In this document: positions 17,360 to 25,951 of the stretch, in pieces
How the letters are laid out: each line of letters starts with the position of its first letter
Numbering within the stretch: position 1 is the stretch's first letter
DNA from: CAVXGU01 sp963761615
GTDB taxonomy: Bacteria; Acidobacteriota; Vicinamibacteria; Vicinamibacterales; CAVVIG01
NCBI GenBank assembly: GCA_963761615.1
Contig: CAVXGU010000003.1
Location: 186,001 to 250,000, forward strand
DNA length: 64,000 nucleotides
Direction of reading: 5' to 3'
Notes under the pieces: model-generated
Databases searched by the model: none
The model's input: the letters and a program-made list of their open reading frames with translations, nothing else
Told to the model about the DNA's origin: nothing
Position numbers and translations under genes: made by a program

Positions 17360-17806
17360 CTAGCAGTTGCCCGCGCGTGCGGCGATGGACGGGAGCCCGA
17401 AGGGACGCTGCAGGCGCGAGTAGAGCGCGCCGAAGAGCGCCGCGCCGACCAGCGCGCCCGCGAGTGCGCCGATCGCGTAGACCTTGCCCTCCCCGACATT
17501 GACCAGGATCGGCCCGGGGCACATGCCCGTGATCGACCAGCCGATCCCGAAGAGCAGGCCGCCGACGATGTTGCCGCGGTGCCGCGGCTTCCGCTCGATG
17601 GCGATTGGCTGGCCCGAGATCGTGCGCCCGTGCCGCTTGAGGAGCCACAAACCCGGCGCGGTCAGTGCCACGGCCGTGCCGATGATCCCGTAGAGCTGCA
17701 GATTCGTGAACAGGAACATGCCCTGGATGTAGTTGTAGTCGGTTGCGCCCGACCGGCTCAGTACGAACCCGAAGACCGTTCCGAAGATCAGATAGACGAG
17801 CGTCAT
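17360..17806 (-). CDS. YeeE/YedE-family sulfur transport protein, second half
   Basis: The 148-residue membrane protein has about four hydrophobic segments and the family motif GMCPGPILVNVGEG near residue 95. Members of this family (DUF6691/DUF395) form the inner-membrane channel for thiosulfate or related sulfur compounds, with the conserved Cys lying in the path. The ATG at 17804-17806 overlaps the stop of the preceding gene by four bases (ATGA), so the two half-size proteins are co-translated and presumably form one transporter. A few charged residues near 60-80 form the cytoplasmic loop. Confidence 0.82.
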   Translation of the reverse strand: MTLVYLIFGTVFGFVLSRSGATDYNYIQGMFLFTNLQLYGIIGTAVALTAPGLWLLKRHGRTISGQPIAIERKPRHRGNIVGGLLFGIGWSITGMCPGPILVNVGEGKVYAIGALAGALVGAALFGALYSRLQRPFGLPSIAARAGNC

Positions 17807-18324
17807 CGGACCACCCACGGCAGGAGCACGTGATAGAGGAACTGGGTCGTGACCAGGCCGCCCGCCATGAAGGCGAGCGTCGTGATGAGGCTCGGCAGCT
17901 CGAGATTCGAGAGACCGAAAATCCCGTGGCCGCTCGTGCAGCCGCCCCCGAGGCGTGTGCCGAAGCCGATGAAGAGGCCGCCCACGAACATCCAGACCAG
18001 CTTGCCGCCGGCACCGAGCGCCAGCGCGCTGTCGAGCATTCCGAGCGACCAGGTGGGGTGCCAGCCGCCGCCGAGCACGGCCGACAGTATCCCTCCGAGC
18101 ACCAGGCCCGCGATGACGGGCAGGCGCCACTCGCGCGCCTTGATCAGGCTGCCGCGCCGGAAGTACTCCGCCTGGAGTACGAGGCTGCAGAGGTCTTCGA
18201 ACCCGCTCGACAGCCCGAGCCGCCGGTTCGTGATGTACAGGAGCGCGAGCGTCAGGACGGCGATCGACCCGCCCGCGATCGCCCAGTGTATGGGTGTCAG
18301 GCCGTGCAGAATGAGAGGAGGCAC
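17803..18324 (-). CDS. YeeE/YedE-family sulfur transport protein, first half
   Basis: This 173-residue inner-membrane protein carries the other conserved motif of the family, GGGCTSGHGIFGLS, whose Cys is needed for thiosulfate uptake in characterised YeeE homologues. About four to five hydrophobic helices are visible. It precedes the second half with a four-base overlap. No rhodanese or TusA-like gene is in the immediate vicinity, so the fate of the imported sulfur cannot be read from context. Confidence 0.84.
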   Translation of the reverse strand: MPPLILHGLTPIHWAIAGGSIAVLTLALLYITNRRLGLSSGFEDLCSLVLQAEYFRRGSLIKAREWRLPVIAGLVLGGILSAVLGGGWHPTWSLGMLDSALALGAGGKLVWMFVGGLFIGFGTRLGGGCTSGHGIFGLSNLELPSLITTLAFMAGGLVTTQFLYHVLLPWVVR

Positions 18325-18334
18325 GGCGAACAGT

Positions 18335-19039
18335 TTACGCCGGTCGGGCCGCCGTCCGCCCGTCGAGATCGGCCCTCAGCCGGCGGCCGATCAGACGCCG
18401 GATGAGCACGATCCCTGGGGAGAATCGGGCCCAGTACCAGCGGAACTTGGCACGCGCCGCCGCGTCCGTCGTCGCGACCCGGGTCTCGGTGCGGAAGATG
18501 GACGCGTCCGGCCCGTCCGGCTCGACCCCCAGCGTCCAGACGATCTTGACGTAGTCGGGCTCGGCGAAGGTCCGGAACGCCTCGGGAGGGACCGCCCGGA
18601 ACGTCACGTTGGCGAACCAGGGTCGCGTCACCGCACCCATGACGATTCTCCGGCCGGGGATCTCTTCCAGAACGCCCCAGCCGAGGGACTTCGTCAAGGC
18701 GAGCAGGCCGCGGGGGCGGACGGCCGTGTCGGGCTCGGCGCCGAGCACGGCCTCCCGCGCCTTGAAAATGGCACGGACGACGGCCGACCGCTGCAGGTCG
18801 GCCTCCTTCGCGGCGGCGAAAACGACCTCGGCGGGCGCCTGAATACGGACGCGATACCAATCCTCGACGTCGAATTCAGGCAGGAATCGATCGAGCACCG
18901 GGTCGGCGCGCGGCCCCGGGCGTCTGCGGCCGTATCGCCACCAGATCGCACCGACGGCCGCCGCGTAGCCGGCAGCCGCGACGGCGAGCGTCCCGACGGC
19001 CCAGCCGGCCGCGGTCTTCAAGGTTCGGGTAGCCGTCAT
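18335..19039 (-). CDS. Membrane-anchored SRPBCC-like protein
   Basis: The 234-residue product starts at the ATG 19037-19039, which has GGGGG about six bases upstream; an earlier in-frame ATG at 19069 has no such signal. A single hydrophobic segment (about residues 10-35) anchors or exports it. The remainder resembles the START/SRPBCC ligand-binding fold used by polyketide cyclase-like proteins (RVRIQAPAEVVFAAAKEAD near the start, then TETRVATTDAAARAKFRWYW). No catalytic residues can be assigned. It precedes the YedE pair by ten bases on the same strand, but a functional link is not evident. Confidence 0.6.
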   Translation of the reverse strand: MTATRTLKTAAGWAVGTLAVAAAGYAAAVGAIWWRYGRRRPGPRADPVLDRFLPEFDVEDWYRVRIQAPAEVVFAAAKEADLQRSAVVRAIFKAREAVLGAEPDTAVRPRGLLALTKSLGWGVLEEIPGRRIVMGAVTRPWFANVTFRAVPPEAFRTFAEPDYVKIVWTLGVEPDGPDASIFRTETRVATTDAAARAKFRWYWARFSPGIVLIRRLIGRRLRADLDGRTAARPA

Positions 19040-19139
19040 GAACGTCCCCCTTTTCGCCCCTGAGAGCATGGGGCATGCCAGTGGACAGACGGGCTAGAAT
19101 CGAGGCTTGCGCGGAATCACAGGAGAGAAGGGGCTTGTA

Positions 19140-19965
19140 ATGATGAGACGAGCATCGACAATCAGCGGAATCGCGGCGGCAACTCTTCTGCTGGCGGCGC
19201 CAGTCCTGGCGGCCGACGGCCTGCTCATCGTCGAGAAGACGACCACGGGAGGCAAGGCGAACACGAACAGGATCGAGATCGAACCCCACCGGATGCGGGC
19301 CGAGACCGGCGGCGGCCCCGACGAGGACGCCCGAATCATCATCTTCGACGGCACGCAGCAGGTCATGCGGATGCTCGACATGAGCAAGAAGACCTACACC
19401 GAGATGACCAAGGCGGACGTCGACAAGCTCGGCGATCAAATGAATCAGGCGATGACGCAGATGCAGTCTCAGCTTCAGAACCTGCCGCCCGACCAGCGCG
19501 CGCGCATCGAAGCGATGATGCGCGGCCGCGGCATGGGCGCCCCGGCCGCGGAGCCGCCCAAGACCGAGTACCGCCGGGCGGGCACCGGCAAGGTCGGCTC
19601 GTGGACCTGCGACAAGTACCGAGGGGTATCAGGGGGACAAGAAGGTGTCGGAAGTGTGCACGGTCGATCCGAAGGCGCTCGGCTTCGCGGCCAGCGACTT
19701 CGCGGTGACGCGCGAGATGGCCGACTTCTTCCAGAAGGTGATACCCCCGGGTGCCCGCCAGCGTGCCGAGATCTTCGCAATTGGCGACCAGGCCGCGCAG
19801 GGCTTCGCGGGCGTGCCCGTCAGCCAGACGACGTACACGGGATCGACGACGATCGTGAACGAGCTCCAGAGCGTGAGCCGGCAGTCGTTCGACGACGCGA
19901 CCTTCGCCGTGCCGGCTGGATTCACGAAGACGCCGATGCCGATGATGGGCCGCGGCGGCCGCTGA
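19140..19965 (+). CDS. Exported DUF4412-like protein (frameshift in assembly)
   Basis: A signal peptide (MMRRASTISGIAAATLLLAAP...) precedes a beta-rich domain in which FDGTQQVMRMLDMSKKTYTEM recalls proteins annotated as DUF4412 that sense or store small ligands at the envelope. The middle is Met/Gln-rich (MNQAMTQMQSQLQNLP). The frame breaks at about 19619: KVGSWTCDKY in one frame continues as EGYQGDKKVSEVCTVDP in the next, if one base is removed. The total span is one base over a multiple of three. The C-terminus ends in PMPMMGRGGR. GGAGAGAAGG lies upstream of the ATG at 19140, and a TAGAAT -10-like hexamer lies at about 19093. Function unknown. Confidence 0.65.
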
Positions 19966-19979
19966 CGCAGCCAGCCATC

Positions 19980-21839
19980 CTACGGCGGGCCGGCCGGGCC
20001 GGCCGGCTCGTCGCGGATGGCCCGGAGAAAGGTCTCGCCGAGGTCGTCGGCCTTCTTCACGCCGACGCCCCTCACCGTCAGGAGCTCCGCCATGGACCTG
20101 GGCTGGACCCGGGCCATCTCGCGCAGCGTCGCGTCGTGAAAGATCACGTACGGCGGCACCCCGCGCGTGCGCGCGATCTGCAGGCGGACCGCCCGCAGCC
20201 GCTCGAAGAGATCACGGTCGACGTCCTGCCAGCCTTCCATCTCCGCCTTCGATCGCGGCTTGGACTCGCCGCGCGTCTGCAGCCGCGGACGGGCGAGCGC
20301 CAGATCCTCGCAGCTCCTCTCGTCGCGCAGGAGCGCCAGGCCGCTGCGGGTGAGCACGAGCACCGGATATGGCGCCCCGGTCTGTTCGAGCAGCCCCCGG
20401 CCGACGAGCTGCTCGATGTAGCCCCTGACCTCGGGCGTTGGTACGTCGCGGAGCAGGCCGAAGGTGCTCAGCTCCTGATGTCCTCTCGTCGTCACCGCGT
20501 CGGTGGCCTGGCCGCGCAGGACGGCCGTGACGTGGGCCGCGCCGAAGCGCTGTCCGACGCGCGCCACCGACGACAGGATCTTCCGCGCCAGCGTCACCGC
20601 ATCGTCGGCCTGCTCGAGCTCGCCGAGACAGTAGTCGCACGCGCCGCAGGCGTCGCCCTGGCACCGATCGCCGAAGTACGCCGCCAGGTGCCGGTGTCGA
20701 CACCCCACCGCGGTCGCGTACCGCTCGATGTCGCGCAGGAGCGCCCGCGAGCCGTCCGTCAATTCGCCGTTCTGCTCGAGCATCGCCCGCCACCGGACGA
20801 AATCGGCAATCGAGTAGATGAGCACGCACTCGGCTTCGAGGCCGTCACGGCCGGCGCGGCCAGATTCCTGCTGGTAGTGCTCGAGCGAGCGCGGCGCGCC
20901 TGTGTGGACGACGAAGCGCACGTTCGATCGGTCGATGCCCATCCCGAACGCGACCGTGGCGACCATCACCTCGACGCGCTCGCTCAGGAAGGCGTCCTGG
21001 TTGCGCTTCCGTTCTCCGTCGGCGAGGCCGGCGTGGTAGGGGCGGGCGGATACGCCCGACGTCTGGAGCCACGCGGCGAGGGCGTCGACCTCCCGGCGCG
21101 ACGTGCAGTAGACGATGCCCGCCTCTCCGCGGTGGCGGGCGAGGATCTCCTGCAGCTGCTTCTTGAGCCCCGCCCGCGGCAGGACGCGGTAGACGAGATT
21201 GGGGCGGTCGAAGCCGCCGACGAGCTCGACCGGGTCGCGCAGCGCCAGCTGCGTGACGATGTCGCGCCGGACGCGCGCCGTCGCGGTGGCCGTGTACGCG
21301 TGCAGGCCGACACCGGGCAGGCGCGCGCGAAGCTGACCGAGCTGGCGGTACTCGGGCCGGAAGTCGTGGCCCCACTGGCTGATGCAGTGCGCCTCGTCGA
21401 TGGCGACGAACCGCACGCGGCAGTCGCGGAGCCGTTCGACGAACCCGTCGCCGCCTTCGCCGACCAGGCGCTCCGGCGACACGTAGAGGAGGCGGTACCG
21501 GCCGGCGCGCAGGCCGGCCGCGACCTGCGCCTTCTCGCCCGCGTCGAGCGTGCTGTTGTAGAGCGCCGCCGGCACGCCGTTGCTCACGAGCGTGTCCACC
21601 TGGTCCTTCATCAGCGAGATGAGCGGCGAAACGACGACCGCGAGACCCGGTTCGAGCAGGGCGGGCGCCTGGAAGCACAGCGACTTGCCGCCGCCGGTCG
21701 GGAGCACGACGAGCGAGTCGCGGCCGCCCGCGATGGCGGTCATGGCTTCCCGCTGGAGCGGACGAAACGACGTGTAGCCCCAGTAGCGGGTGACGATGTC
21801 GAGCAGTGCGGCGGCGGAATCTGCGAACGGATCGATCAA
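19980..21839 (-). CDS. recQ: ATP-dependent DNA helicase RecQ
   Basis: RecQ unwinds DNA 3' to 5' in recombination and repair. The product has the helicase motif LPTGGGKS (Walker A), AIDEAHCISQWGHDFRPEY (DEAH box with the RecQ aromatic loop) and the arginine-finger region QESGRAGRDG. The zinc module follows (CRHRHLAAYFGD, then CQGDACGACDYC), and a winged helix and an HRDC domain at the C-terminus (LLTVRGVGVKKADDLGETFL). At 619 residues it is a normal RecQ. It converges on the DUF4412-like gene with 14 bases between stops. The upstream side shares a 134-bp region with the divergent PQQ dehydrogenase. Confidence 0.95.
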   Translation of the reverse strand: MIDPFADSAAALLDIVTRYWGYTSFRPLQREAMTAIAGGRDSLVVLPTGGGKSLCFQAPALLEPGLAVVVSPLISLMKDQVDTLVSNGVPAALYNSTLDAGEKAQVAAGLRAGRYRLLYVSPERLVGEGGDGFVERLRDCRVRFVAIDEAHCISQWGHDFRPEYRQLGQLRARLPGVGLHAYTATATARVRRDIVTQLALRDPVELVGGFDRPNLVYRVLPRAGLKKQLQEILARHRGEAGIVYCTSRREVDALAAWLQTSGVSARPYHAGLADGERKRNQDAFLSERVEVMVATVAFGMGIDRSNVRFVVHTGAPRSLEHYQQESGRAGRDGLEAECVLIYSIADFVRWRAMLEQNGELTDGSRALLRDIERYATAVGCRHRHLAAYFGDRCQGDACGACDYCLGELEQADDAVTLARKILSSVARVGQRFGAAHVTAVLRGQATDAVTTRGHQELSTFGLLRDVPTPEVRGYIEQLVGRGLLEQTGAPYPVLVLTRSGLALLRDERSCEDLALARPRLQTRGESKPRSKAEMEGWQDVDRDLFERLRAVRLQIARTRGVPPYVIFHDATLREMARVQPRSMAELLTVRGVGVKKADDLGETFLRAIRDEPAGPAGPP

Positions 21840-21973
21840 GGGAACGACCCACTATAACAGTCCACCCTGGTGTAGAGTGGCGGACCAACTGCGGGATGAG
21901 GGCCGGAGAACACTGGCACGAGGAACACGGGAACTGAGGAACGCAGGCTCGTGGGCCTGCCGGAGAGCTTGCC

Positions 21974-23719
21974 ATGAGCGGACGCAGGTGGATCGGGGGC
22001 GCGGTCGCACTTCTCCTTGCGGGCACACCGGTTCTGGCCCAGCGCGGGGCGCCTCCCCCGCCGGTGCCGCGGATCCTGCAGACCTACGAGGCCGTCACGG
22101 CCGCACGGCTGAAGAACCCCGACCCGGACGACTGGCTCATGATCCGTCGCACCTACGACGGGTGGGGCTACAGCCCGCTCGACCGGATCACACCCGCCAA
22201 CGTCGCGCGCCTCAGGCCGGTCTGGGTCTTCTCGACCGGCGCGACGAGCGGTCACGAGTCACCGCCCATCGTAAACGGCGGCGTCATGTTCGTGACGACA
22301 CCCGGCAATCAGGTGATCGCGCTCGACGTGGCCTCGGGCAACGTGCTGTGGCGCTTCCGGTCGCCGTTGCCCGAGGGCCTGGTGATGCTGCACAACACCA
22401 ACCGCGGCGTGGCGCTCTACGGCGACAAGGTCTTCCTCGCCGGCAGCGAGTCGGTGCTCTACGCGCTCGATGCGAAGACCGGACACGAGGTGTGGTCGAA
22501 GACCGTTGCCGACAACCACCAGGGCTACTACATGTCGCTGGCGCCGCTCGTGGCCGACGGCAAGGTGATGGTGGGCGCATCGGGTGGCGAGCTCGGCGTG
22601 CGGGGATTCATCGCCGCGTTCGATCCCGACTCGGGCGCCGAGCTGTGGCGGACCTACACCGTACCCGCGCCCGGCGAGCCCGGCAGCGAGACGTGGCCGG
22701 CGGGCGACCAGTGGAAGACCGGCGGTGGACCGATCTGGGTGACGGGCAACTACGATCCGGAGACGAACATCGCCTACTGGGGCACCGGCAACGGCGGTCC
22801 CTGGATGGGCGATCAGCGGCCGGGCGACAACCTCTACACCTCGTCGACGGTCGCGGTCGACGTCGCCTCCGGCAAGATCGTCGGGTATCACCAGTACACC
22901 CCGAACGAATCCTGGGACTGGGACGAGGTCTCGCCGCCGATTCTCGTCGACTACCGACGGAACGGCCGGACGATCCACGGGCTCATCGACGTCGCGCGCG
23001 ACGGCTACCTGTGGTTCCTCGAGCGCACGCCGGAGGGGCCGATCAACTACGTGCAGGGTGAGCCGTACGTCCTGCAGAACGTCTTCACCGCGCTCGATCC
23101 GAAGACCGGACGGCCCACCGTCGATCCCGCGCGCAAGCCAGGCACGGGCAAGCTCGCCGACTTCTGCCCGTCGCTCTGGGGCGGCAAGAACTGGCCGCCG
23201 GCGGCCTTCAGTCCCAGGACCCGGCTGCTCTACATTCCGGCGAACAACAACATGTGCATGACGTCGGAAGGGCGGGAGGTCGAGTACCACCCCGGCCGCG
23301 GCTACACCGGCGCGACGACGACGTTCTCGCTGGCGCCGGGCGCCGACCACATCGGCGAGGTGCAGGCATGGAACGTCGACACGGGCGAGCGCGTCTGGAT
23401 GCACCCCTACGCGACGTCCCACAACTGGGGACCGCTCCTCGCGACGGGCGGCGGCCTGGTCTTCGGCGGCGGCACCAACGACCGCAAGCTCCACGCCTTC
23501 GACGCGTCGACCGGCGCCCTCCTCTGGGAGTTTCCGACCAACTCGGGGATCATCGCGCCGCCGTCGACCTTCGTGGTGAACGGCCGGCAGTACGTGGCGG
23601 TGCAGAGCGGATGGGGCGTGGACTCGGCCAGCGTCCAGGGCCGGCTGAACGCGCTCTCGCCCGGCGACTACCCTCCGGTGCCGGAAGGCGGCGCGGTGTG
23701 GGTGTTCGCCGTGGAGTAG
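21974..23719 (+). CDS. Periplasmic PQQ-dependent dehydrogenase
   Basis: The 581-residue exported quinoprotein has a signal peptide and an eight-bladed propeller with tryptophan-docking repeats (for example VIALDVASGNVLWRF and LHAFDASTGALLWEF). It should oxidise an alcohol or sugar-like substrate and pass electrons to a periplasmic cytochrome; there is no heme domain of its own. The catalytic region reads W314-D315-W316-D317-E: an Asp two residues after the catalytic Asp is a marker of lanthanide-dependent alcohol dehydrogenases, although glucose-dehydrogenase-type enzymes share that pattern. The vicinal Cys pair of methanol dehydrogenases is absent. No pqq biosynthesis genes are in the window. 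The upstream 60 bases contain GGAAC-type repeats and a TAGAGT hexamer near 21873. Confidence 0.88.
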   Translation: MSGRRWIGGAVALLLAGTPVLAQRGAPPPPVPRILQTYEAVTAARLKNPDPDDWLMIRRTYDGWGYSPLDRITPANVARLRPVWVFSTGATSGHESPPIVNGGVMFVTTPGNQVIALDVASGNVLWRFRSPLPEGLVMLHNTNRGVALYGDKVFLAGSESVLYALDAKTGHEVWSKTVADNHQGYYMSLAPLVADGKVMVGASGGELGVRGFIAAFDPDSGAELWRTYTVPAPGEPGSETWPAGDQWKTGGGPIWVTGNYDPETNIAYWGTGNGGPWMGDQRPGDNLYTSSTVAVDVASGKIVGYHQYTPNESWDWDEVSPPILVDYRRNGRTIHGLIDVARDGYLWFLERTPEGPINYVQGEPYVLQNVFTALDPKTGRPTVDPARKPGTGKLADFCPSLWGGKNWPPAAFSPRTRLLYIPANNNMCMTSEGREVEYHPGRGYTGATTTFSLAPGADHIGEVQAWNVDTGERVWMHPYATSHNWGPLLATGGGLVFGGGTNDRKLHAFDASTGALLWEFPTNSGIIAPPSTFVVNGRQYVAVQSGWGVDSASVQGRLNALSPGDYPPVPEGGAVWVFAVE

Positions 23720-23746
23720 GGGCTCGAGGTTCGCGGCGTCCGCGCG

Positions 23747-25867
23747 TCAGGTCGCGTCGTTGTGGGCGATGAAGGCATTCACCGCCGCGGTGTCCGCGTC
23801 GGTGAAGAGCAGCCCGCAGCGGTAGCGCAACTGTCCGCCGGAGAGCGTCTCGAGCTTGGCCCACACGATGCGGCCGCGCACGGCGAGCGTCCGATCGCCC
23901 GAGGGGATCTGCAGCTTCACGATGCGGTTGGGCTTCACGGCCGTCGACGACAGGACCTGCGCGCCGCTCGACGAGATGTCCACGAGGAGTGCCGTGCCGC
24001 CGTCGAGATGGACCGAGGGCGCTTTCCTGAAGGCGTGCCGGCTTGCGCGCCGGGGCGGCCCGTAGATCGGCGTCGGCGGGGCGGCGGGTTGGGGCGCGGC
24101 TGCCGGCGCCGCCGCCGGCTCGGGCTCCGGGGCGGGCGTCACGACGTCCGGCGGGAGCGTCATGAGCGGATCGCCGGCCGCCACCTCTCCGATCTCGGCC
24201 ACGCCCTCGCTGCCGGTCAGCGCGGACGAGAGGTCGACGTCATCGGCGTTCTCGGCGAGCTGGCGCTCGAAGAGCTGCAGCTCGAGATCGCGGATGCGCT
24301 GATCGGCGGCCGACTGAAGCTGCTGGTACTGCACGGCCGCCGCGCGGTCGGCTTCGGCCGCCGCCTCCCGGGCGGCGTCGAGCTTCGTGACGGCGACGTC
24401 GCGCTCGCGCGTCACGTCGTCGAGGCGCTCTTCGGCTTCGCGGAGGGCCCGGGACAGCTTGCGCCGCTCGGCGTCGAGCGCCTGCATCTGCTCGCCGGAG
24501 GCCTCGACCGTCCTGGCTGCGTGGCTCTCCCGCTCGGCTTCCAGCCTCGCGAGTGCGGCGTCCCGGTCGCGCGCCGCCGCGTCGAGCCGCTCCTCCGTCT
24601 CGCGAAGCGCCTTGGAGAGCCGGCGCCGCTCGGCGTCGAGTGCCTGCAGCTGCTCGCTGGCCTCGGCGCTGGCTTTCGCCGACTCGCCGGCGCGCACGCT
24701 GTCGAGCTCCTGGCGCAGGCGATTCAGGTCGCGTGCGGTCGCGTCGCGCTCCTGTTCAATCCCCTCGCGCTCGCGCGCGACGGCATCGCGCTCCCGGGCC
24801 GCCGCGGTCGCCCGCGCCTCGGCCTGTGAGAGCGCCTCGGTGAGATCCCCCTGGCGCTGCTCCAGAGAGGCGGCCTGCTGGCGCACGGTCGCGGCATCCG
24901 ACGCGCGGCGGTCGAGGTCCCCGCGAACCGCCTCGAGGTCCTCACGCGTGGTGGCCAGCTCGCGCCGCGCGGCATCGAGCTCGCGCTGCGCCTTCGCCAG
25001 TGCGTCGGCCATCCGCTCCGCGACGCCACGCTCCCGCTGCAGGTCGGCCAGCCGGTGCTCGAAGTCGGCGCGATCCCGGTCGCGCGCGCGGCGCTCGTCC
25101 TCGAGGGCCTGCCGTGCGTCGCGCGCGGTCTGCCGCTCGCGCTCGAGAGCCAGCTGCGCGTCGCGGCCCGCCTGGCGTTCCCGCTCGAGCGCGGCCTGCT
25201 GGCCCGCGGCGGCGTCGGCGTGCGAACGTTCCAGGTCGGCGCGGTCGCGCGCGGCCGTCTGGCGCTCCCGCTCGACGGCGGCGTCGAGCTGCTCGTGCGA
25301 GGCGTCGACCTGCTGGCGCGAAGCCTCGAGCTGCTGCCGGAAGGCGTCGACCTGCTGGCTGGCGGCCTCGAGCTGTTCGCGGGCGGCCTGGAGCTGCCCC
25401 CGGAGCTCGGCGTCCTGCCGGGCCGCGCGCGCCTCGGCCTCGTGCACGAGCTGCTGGAGCTTGGCCGTGACGGCGCGCTCGGCGTCGAGGGCCGCCTGCG
25501 CCGCCGCGCGAGCGGACTGAGCGGCGTCGCGTTCGGCCACGAGCCCGGCCTTCTGGGCCTCGCTTTCGGCGAGCGCGGCGTCGGTGCGCGCCCGGGCCGC
25601 TTCGACCTGGGTGCGCGCCTGCAGCTGGGCCTGGAGCGCCGCGCTGCGCGACGCCGCCGCCGCTTCTTGCGTCGCCACCTTGGCAAGGTCGGCCACCAGC
25701 CGATCGAGGGTCTTCCACTGAGTGGGGTTCTGGAGAGCGGCCTCGAGCGCGGACAGACGCGTGTCCATCGCCGCGCGAAGCGCGTCGAGCTCTTTCCTCG
25801 TCTGGTCCGTCAGCTGACGGTCGAGGTCGCCGGAGGCATCTCCGGACCCTGGTTGGGAAGCGCGCAC
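23747..25867 (-). CDS. Long coiled-coil protein with C-terminal PilZ domain
   Basis: Residues about 15-545 are almost pure Ala/Glu/Arg/Gln heptad-like sequence, a coiled coil of some 500 residues. A Pro/Ala-rich linker (about 575-600) leads to a C-terminal PilZ domain (about 606-706) with RRASRHAF, then DISSSGAQV matching the DxSxxG motif, and VRGRIVWAKLE. PilZ domains bind c-di-GMP through the arginine motif and DxSxxG. The first motif here is RRxxR rather than the classical RxxxR spacing, so binding is likely but not certain. I chose the GTG at 25865-25867; internal ATGs would shorten the coil. There is no signal or membrane segment. The divergent neighbour is the pseudo-receiver/PEGA membrane protein, which suggests a shared role in organising something at the envelope. 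Confidence 0.78.
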   Translation of the reverse strand: MRASQPGSGDASGDLDRQLTDQTRKELDALRAAMDTRLSALEAALQNPTQWKTLDRLVADLAKVATQEAAAASRSAALQAQLQARTQVEAARARTDAALAESEAQKAGLVAERDAAQSARAAAQAALDAERAVTAKLQQLVHEAEARAARQDAELRGQLQAAREQLEAASQQVDAFRQQLEASRQQVDASHEQLDAAVERERQTAARDRADLERSHADAAAGQQAALERERQAGRDAQLALERERQTARDARQALEDERRARDRDRADFEHRLADLQRERGVAERMADALAKAQRELDAARRELATTREDLEAVRGDLDRRASDAATVRQQAASLEQRQGDLTEALSQAEARATAAARERDAVAREREGIEQERDATARDLNRLRQELDSVRAGESAKASAEASEQLQALDAERRRLSKALRETEERLDAAARDRDAALARLEAERESHAARTVEASGEQMQALDAERRKLSRALREAEERLDDVTRERDVAVTKLDAAREAAAEADRAAAVQYQQLQSAADQRIRDLELQLFERQLAENADDVDLSSALTGSEGVAEIGEVAAGDPLMTLPPDVVTPAPEPEPAAAPAAAPQPAAPPTPIYGPPRRASRHAFRKAPSVHLDGGTALLVDISSSGAQVLSSTAVKPNRIVKLQIPSGDRTLAVRGRIVWAKLETLSGGQLRYRCGLLFTDADTAAVNAFIAHNDAT

Positions 25868-25951
25868 GGGGTTTTTATGTCCAGACGGGGCAGCGTCGTA
25901 TAGTTTTGGTACCCTCGGAAGGCATTTGTCAATGTCAAAAGGTCCGACCAC

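Noticed and set aside
13296..17363. Very long plus-strand open frame of over 1300 codons opposite the spermidine-synthase fusion
   Set aside because: It has an Arg/Gly/Glu-rich low-complexity translation, covers the opposite strand of a well-supported gene and runs in a different frame through efpL. Such frames are expected at this GC content.
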